Source: Tipula vernalis
Lineage: Eukaryota > Arthropoda > Insecta > Diptera > Tipulidae
DNA: 64,000 nt
Assembly (NCBI GenBank): GCA_958295665.1
Contig: OY282560.1
Location: 27,451,492-27,515,491 of the forward strand
Direction: 5' to 3'
Below the pieces are notes generated by a model. It did no database searches. It saw only the letters and a list, made by a program, of their open reading frames with translations, and was not told the DNA's origin. Positions within the stretch are counted from its first letter, which is position 1. Every line of letters starts with the position of its first letter. Position numbers and translations under genes: made by a program. Below are positions 58,195 through 64,000 of this stretch, one piece after another.

Positions 58195-59245
58195 GTAATC
58201 TTAAATTAAAAAATTAACTCCCAAATATTGAAAAAACCAGGAACACGATGAACGTGCTCATAAACACACACGCATAACGGCATAAACAACACAACACTAA
58301 ATCTTGAAATTTGCGTACATGTCATCAACGTCGTTTCATTCACTGTACCACCCTCTGAGAGCAACTTTTGAAAATTAAGTCTACCATATTCGTACATTCA
58401 TCTTAAATTTCGAGATTCTCAATTTCAATTTCCAAAATTTCAAAATATTCTTAAAAATTACAGTTTCTATTTTCTCAGCCAAATGTTAAATAAAACTTTG
58501 TGTATTTTTATCCAAAGAAGATTCTTAAGCTATTTCAAACTTTTTTAAGACTCTAATTAAATTTTAAAAGAAAAAAAATTAAAATTTCAAAATTCTATTT
58601 GCAAGTATAGAATTCTGAAATTATTATTTTGAAAATCTACGATTTTTTTTTTTTTAATTTTAGAATTGTTCATTTCATTATTATTTAAATTACCTATACC
58701 TAATTTTAAAATTTTCAAAATACTATAAATCATACCAAATTTCAAATTATTATTTTCAAATTTCCAAAAATTTCCAATTTACTGCACCGTCATTCGAAAT
58801 TGAATGCGACATTCGAATTTTTATCTTATTAATATAGAATCGTACTTTATTTGGATATTCTTAAATTAAAAATTTCAAAAAATATTCGTTAATTTTGAAA
58901 TATATTCAAGGCCTGGATACATAATGTAAATTTTAACATACGGGTTCTCAAAGAAGGAAAAAGATATTCGAACAAATCCAAATGCGTTTTTAAGAGGAAG
59001 AGTAGTTTTTTAGTACCCCATTAATGATTTTATAAAAAAGTTACCTTTCGATGCAACATAAACTCAAATATCTCGAAAAATGGTGATTTTCATACTTTAG
59101 TTTAGAATATCTGGAAAACTAGAGACATCACAACGTTTGGAAAATTATATTCATTCGATTAATTCGAACTAGATATATTCATATACATACAATAGATTAA
59201 ATTTGCAGACAATATAAATTACCAATATTTCAAATAAAAATTTAA
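58195..59245 (-). repeat. Inverted duplication, right arm
   Basis: Reverse-oriented partner of 55895-57010, so both arms carry their own SINE-like copy. Arms of about 1.1 kb with about 1.2 kb between them. Confidence 0.78.
58215..58365 (-). repeat. SINE-like repeat, copy 3 (- strand)
   Basis: From 58365 on the - strand: GTTGCTCTCAGAGGGTGGTACAGT head with its middle deleted, ending GATGAC, then the body AAATTTCAAGATTTAGTGTT, CGTGTGTGTTTATGAGCACG and TTCCTGG. Its position is the mirror of copy 2 in the inverted duplication. Confidence 0.6.
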
Positions 59246-59815
59246 ATGTTTGAACATTTCTTTACAGTAATTGTCTGCCTCAATCACAATGCATAAATTT
59301 TTTTTAATCATAGATGTTAAATTAATTCTACGGATATTTGTATTTTTAAATTTTTTACAGAAATTGTTTTAAATTTCCCAATTTTAGTTGTTAAATTTAC
59401 ACTCAAATTACAAAATCCAAAATCCCTAAATCTTTTGTTTATGCACCAATAACTCTTCGATACTCGTATTTAAAAATACCAATTGCTTTCTAATTTTCGT
59501 AAAATTACAGAATATTTTGTCGACATTTTTAATTCTTTATTTTCAGCAAAAGATTATAAAAAATTTTAAATTTTAAATTTTTACATAAATTTCAAAATTT
59601 ACAATATTTTAAAATTCAAATTTTAAATGAATTGTTCGTGTGTGCCTCCAATCGAGATTATTGATTTAAAATTTTCTTAATTTTAAGCCGTTTCTTTGCA
59701 CAATCGGAATTCTAACACTACGATATTCGTAAATTTCAAATTGCGAATATTAATTTTTGTAAAATTTCAAAATATTAAAGTTTTAGTTTCTTTGTGTAAC
59801 AAAATTTCAAAACAC
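59246..59815 (+). repeat. Direct repeat of 57210-57870
   Basis: The same block order as 57210-57870 at an offset of about 2.03 kb, with moderate divergence. Confidence 0.68.
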
Positions 59816-60285
59816 AATTACTTTAAATTTAATAACATTTATTGTAAAATTTAATTTTTGAAATCTCCTCTCCAAAATCAAAAATTTCTTACTTAAATTT
59901 CAGAATCATTCAAATTCTCGTAATTCAAAGTTTGCGATAAACGGTTATTTTCAATTTTAAATTTCCAAAATTTTTGTACATTCACAAAATTCAGAAATGA
60001 ATTCAAATTGATTCATTTACATTTCCCATTTCTGAACATTACTCAAATTCTGAATTTGGAGAAATTTAATAATCTGTCAATTTTGAATTGACGCATTCTA
60101 AAAAAATAAAAATTAGTATTTGATTTATGAGCAACGTAAAAATGCCCTGTTCTGAAATTTAGGTATATAAGTTTTGAATTGATGCTTAAATATTTAGAGA
60201 CTTTCCCCCTGTGTTTGGGCGGACATATTACAACTTTGTTGCGGGAAATGAAACATTCCAATGGATCTTACAATTCGCCTAGCTT
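59816..60285. other. AT-rich intron sequence
   Basis: Low-complexity AT-rich DNA. No repeat ends or ORF of note. Confidence 0.45.
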
Positions 60286-60310
60286 TAATTAATAGTTTTG
60301 GTTTTTGTTG

Positions 60311-62324
60311 ATTGATTGATTGATTGATACGGATGTACGACCAAGCCTCAGCAAGATTCCCGGATACGCCGGATCCACCATACACCTTTTACGTAAAACA
60401 AAACCGAGGGATAGGAAAGGGATGTTAGTACTAAAGACTCGACCCGGTTTCAGCCACCTATGCAGTCGATAGTCAGTAAACTTATCAGTAATAAATATAT
60501 TAAAATATTTAGCACAAGACAACACAATTTCTAAACTACGAATTTATTAGCTTCTTGTTGATCCAAACCCTCATGTTTTAGTTTGCTGAATCAGTTTTCC
60601 GGGCCCTTCTAGTAAATATAATCAATCATTATTAGTTATAAATATTATTTGATATGAGTCCAGCTTTGATTTTAATTCTGAAAACGAATAAAATTAATCC
60701 TATAAGAATGATTTATCCTGGAACCATTTTAAGTTCTGAAACAAATAAATTTATTTGTTAGTATTTAAATGATTCTTTTCGATCTTTGAAACACTATTGT
60801 TCCTATTGATTTTTAAGTGATCCTTCTAAAATTTAATAATTTATTAATTAATTGGTTGATACATCAGATTGTAGTTTCTAATTGGGCTTTCTTTCCATAA
60901 TCTTCCGCCAAAGCTCAAGGTGTAGCTTTGATCACACCTTTGAGCACAATGAGCATACGCTCAAAACTGAACTAGGTCATTAATCCATTTATTACTCAAC
61001 CACCCCAAGATTAAACTTAGCAGCAACTTTAATTTAATTTAAAAGTAAAAAAATATTAATTAGAAATAACCTCATTTCTTTCAGACTGACGAAGTAATTA
61101 AATTAGATTGTAAATTAAAGACTAATTTCTGAAATAAATTATTAATTAATTACATGCAACCATATAATATCTTCACTATATTCACTATATTACTAAATTA
61201 AATTGTAGATAATATCATCGCATCTAAATAAGAGCACTACACGCAAACCGCCCACCCCTTAGAAAGGTCCCAAAGCTCCCAATGCCAATTTCGACCTAAT
61301 TTTCTTCCAAACATACTCCTTCCCAAAAAGTGTGGCAAAAATTTCATTTCAAAAACAAGTCGAAAAACCAGCATTAAACACTCTAATGCCTCTCCAAAAA
61401 AAAAAAACTAGCAATCCGCAGACGCAATACTCCTATCTAGAAGCGACTAATTTAATCATTTCAGCAATATGTTCCTTAAATGTCTGCAACTGCATAACAA
61501 ATTTACCGGTTATATCCCTTTAATAAAGTGCTTATCAGATTCTAAATTGCATTTAAACTTATGTCAGACATAAATCAAAATAATAAATCAGATAAATCTC
61601 AACATTACACATTCATTGAATCAGAAACCAGCATGCACAATAAGTATAAGACCATGATCAACAACCAAGATACAACTCCATCCCGAAGTATCCTTGTTCA
61701 CCCAACATACTCACTTAATTGTCCTTTACATTACTTTAATCTCATTTATACCATATATTATTGTCATAATATCCCTAAGGCTTTATCTACAAGATCCTGT
61801 TACCCACTTTTCATTTATCCTAAAAATTCTTAAATTCTCCTTGCCACAGAGCAATAAATGTTAGAGGCTATTTCAAAAATTAACTATGTTTCTCCTAATG
61901 TTTGGATCCTACGGGGAGATCAGGGATGATTAGTGAAATCTTAGCCCTGATTTTTCGATGATTCTATTTATAGAATTGATAATTAAACATAATAAACGGG
62001 TTTATAAGAGGAGGGGAATAAATTGATAAACAATTATTTACTTATTTATTTTGTTTATTATTATAATTTTGATTCCTTGACTATTCTATTTTAATATTTT
62101 ACTAAGTATGTATGTAAATAATTTGAGCCATCATCATCATCCTCAATTAACTCTCTTGAATCTGATTCGCTTACTTGGTAAATTTCCGTAGCTGCATTCC
62201 TTAATTCTCCACGTTGTTGTAACAATTCCTGCCATTCCTCATACGGTTTATTGTAGGATTCTAGATCCTGTATCAATGATGTATTCCATGTGTAACATGG
62301 ACGACCTCTCTTTTTAGGCCCTGC
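60311..62324 (-). mobile_element. 5'-truncated LINE with 25-bp target duplication
   Basis: A perfect 25-bp direct repeat, starting TAATTAATAGTTTTGG, flanks it at 60286-60310 and 62325-62349. On the - strand the element begins mid-ORF at 62324 and runs through an ORF end at 62091. It continues through a 3' untranslated region of nearly 1.8 kb and ends in an (ATCA)n tail at 60311-60330. The last 230 bases match the LINE 3' end at 28243. The perfect duplication indicates a recent insertion into the inferred intron. Confidence 0.93.
62091..62322 (-). pseudogene. LINE ORF2 C-terminal fragment
   Basis: About 76 codons on the - strand, open from the truncation point: GPKKRGRPCYTWNTSL, then a Q/E-rich helix and ELRNAATEIYQVSESDSREL, an acidic DDDD run and the stop at 62091-62093. 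The GRPCYTWN and NAATEIY...SESDS motifs match the C-terminus of the decayed LINE at 22657-22960, showing that both are one family. There is no endonuclease or RT because the insertion was 5'-truncated. Confidence 0.85.
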
Positions 62325-62349
62325 TAATTAATAGTTTTGGTTTTTGTTG

Positions 62350-62626
62350 TTATTAAATGTTGCCAGAGGTAAGAAATCATCTAAAGATCGAAATCCGCTA
62401 AGTTATGAAATTCGTATTTTGAATTATAAAGGATAGTTCAGATACTTGCTAGAAAACTTCAAAATTTTTAATGAATATTTCACTACTTTTTTTCAATCAA
62501 TTGAAAAATATAAAGGGCTGAAACCTCATGAGTTGATCAACACTTCGGCCTTAAAAATTAACTCATACAACACAATCACCAAATTAAATGAAATGGAAAT
62601 GTCAACCCTCTGCACAACTCCACACT
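62350..62626. other. AT-rich intron sequence
   Basis: No feature recognised before the MITE. Confidence 0.4.
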
Positions 62627-62881
62627 CTGTGGTAAATATTTAAAAGGTGATAACTCAAAAATTCGCATTGTTCAGGAAAACGTTTTTAAAATTAAGAATT
62701 ACTCAAAATCGTATGAGTTTTTTAAATTCTACTTTTTGTAAACGCTTATTATGGTTGCTTGTAGTTGCCAGAATATTACAAGAAATTGATATGATATGAA
62801 ATCGAATATGGAGATTTCGAATTTGAAATAATACGTAAAAGGGTATAACTCGAGTTATCACCTTTTAAATATTTGCCACAG
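62627..62881. mobile_element. 255-bp MITE-like inverted-repeat unit
   Basis: The ends 62627-62656 and 62852-62881 are 30-bp inverted complements with one mismatch (outer CTGTGGTAAATATTTAAAAG). No ORF is present and no clear target duplication was found. Confidence 0.8.
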
Positions 62882-62989
62882 GCCAACACAATCCCAAAAT
62901 TAACTCGATTCGGAAGCTACACGTGTGTATGAACTCAACTGAATCTTACCTCCCACTCAAATCCAATGTCAATTTCAACTCAAACCCTA

Positions 62990-63345
62990 TCCACCATTAT
63001 ACCATAATAGCAACGTACAATTATACCGACATACATACCATCGTACAATTATAACCTTAAACAATCATTATATCACACCATTATTCCATTATATCATCAT
63101 TCGATCATTCCACCATACTGTTAAACCATCATAAAATCATACTCTCGTACCATAGTAAGGTGGAACCATCACACTATCATATCATCATATCATGGTAGAG
63201 ATGACATATTTTACTATCAATCCACCATAGCTTCATACCATCGTACCATCATATCATCGTAATATTGTAACGTCACACCATCATCGGGTCATGATATTAT
63301 CATATCATCCAACAGTCATACCATTACACCGTCATACCATTATAC
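62990..63345. repeat. Degenerate ACCAT/ATCAT-rich tract
   Basis: Irregular repeats of TACCAT, ATCAT and CATCATACC units over about 350 bp, strongly C/A/T-biased on the + strand. Confidence 0.85.
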
Positions 63346-64000
63346 CATCAAACTTTCTTAACATCGTCAAATTTTTTTTCGAAGTAAGTTTCATTGTTTG
63401 ACCCGATAAACTTGGAAACTGGAAAATGAATTTAATTTTGCATAAAAAAACCGCGGAACCTCAAAAATCGAATTTTCGAGTTTAATTCAAATATTTGACG
63501 ATATTAATTCCTGCGATCTTCCTTTCTTGTCTCTCAGATTCTCAAATAATTCGATATTTTGAAATATTGCTGCGACGTGAAAAACCATAAAAAACACAAA
63601 ATATTTTTAAATTCTTGAAAATTCCCAAAATTCGAAATATTTTCAATTTTTTTTTAAATTTTAAAATTTCGTAAACCGCCTAAAGTTATAGACAAACCTT
63701 TAATAAAAATTCTTAAATTTTTTGAAATAAGTAAAACTTTCGAAATTCCATAAATTTTTTCAATTTTCAAATTTCTTAAACTCTGGAAAATTGTTGTTTA
63801 TTAAAATTTAAAAATGACTTGAAATTTGTAAGTATAGAAAAATTGTAAACCATTAAATTCTTAAAAATTATTAGATGGCTCAAATTTTATAAAATTTTAA
63901 ATTGAAATTTTTGAATTTTTCCAAATTCCATACACGCAAAGAAATAATGTGCTTTATTAACGAAAAAGTAGCTTTGCTTTGCTAACAAAAAAATTGTTGC
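63346..64000. other. AT-rich intron sequence to window end
   Basis: Low-complexity AAATTTTCGAAAT-type sequence, similar in style to 50-52 kb. No gene, no clear repeat boundaries. Confidence 0.45.

Overview
The window is AT-rich, repeat-dominated insect nuclear DNA, most probably from a fly (Diptera). This is inferred from the mix of element types: mariner and Tc1-like transposons, hAT, Helitron-like sequence, BEL/Pao and Ty3/gypsy retrotransposons, Jockey-type non-LTR elements, satellites and inverted-repeat elements. There is nothing bacterial, and I see no CRISPR array or functional rRNA or tRNA gene. The only host coding sequence I can support well lies on the + strand at 47-49 kb: a 353-codon internal exon (47200-48258) and a short ATG-bearing exon ending in a strong splice donor (48832-48903). 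I read the latter as an alternative first exon. Everything to the right of it would then be one large intron.

Layout. 0-7 kb: inverted-repeat element (959-1714), Helitron-like helicase remnant on the - strand (2.03-2.93 kb), and a mariner-type transposon with both ends (3668-4965) next to an unrecognised broken - strand reading frame. 7-13.4 kb: decayed mariner, then a BEL/Pao retrotransposon (zinc knuckle, protease, RT, RNase H, integrase) split by a hAT transposon and a mariner fragment. 13.4-17 kb: AT-rich DNA with a weak - strand first-exon candidate, then a Tc1-like element with about 160-bp inverted repeats (15372-16978). 17-21.3 and 28.2-29.2 kb: a degenerate TGAATTTT-type array, carrying a Jockey-type fragment with target-site duplications. 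21.3-28.2 kb: LINE fragments, a 750-bp (TAA)n-tailed retroelement with a 12-bp target duplication, an 8-mer microsatellite and a 129/159-bp alternating minisatellite.

30-33.5 kb: two unrecognised reading frames and a gypsy pol in two head-to-head pieces. 33.5-43.6 kb: a roughly 10-kb satellite with 112-124-bp monomers, interrupted by a Jockey-type LINE. It contains a 1087-bp near-identical tandem duplication and a long hairpin. 43.8-44.5 kb: a decayed, possibly chimeric mariner. 49-64 kb (inferred intron): a 149-bp-arm hairpin, a 0.78-kb tandem repeat, a hAT element with 8-bp target duplication, inverted-repeat MITEs, three copies of a tRNA-headed SINE-like repeat within an inverted duplication of about 1.1 kb, and a 5'-truncated LINE bounded by a 25-bp target duplication.

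No operon-like or pathway logic links these sequences. The story is repeated insertion into and duplication of non-coding DNA around one large gene. All coordinates, motifs and duplications were read by eye. Family assignments rest on recognising conserved motifs, not on any database search.
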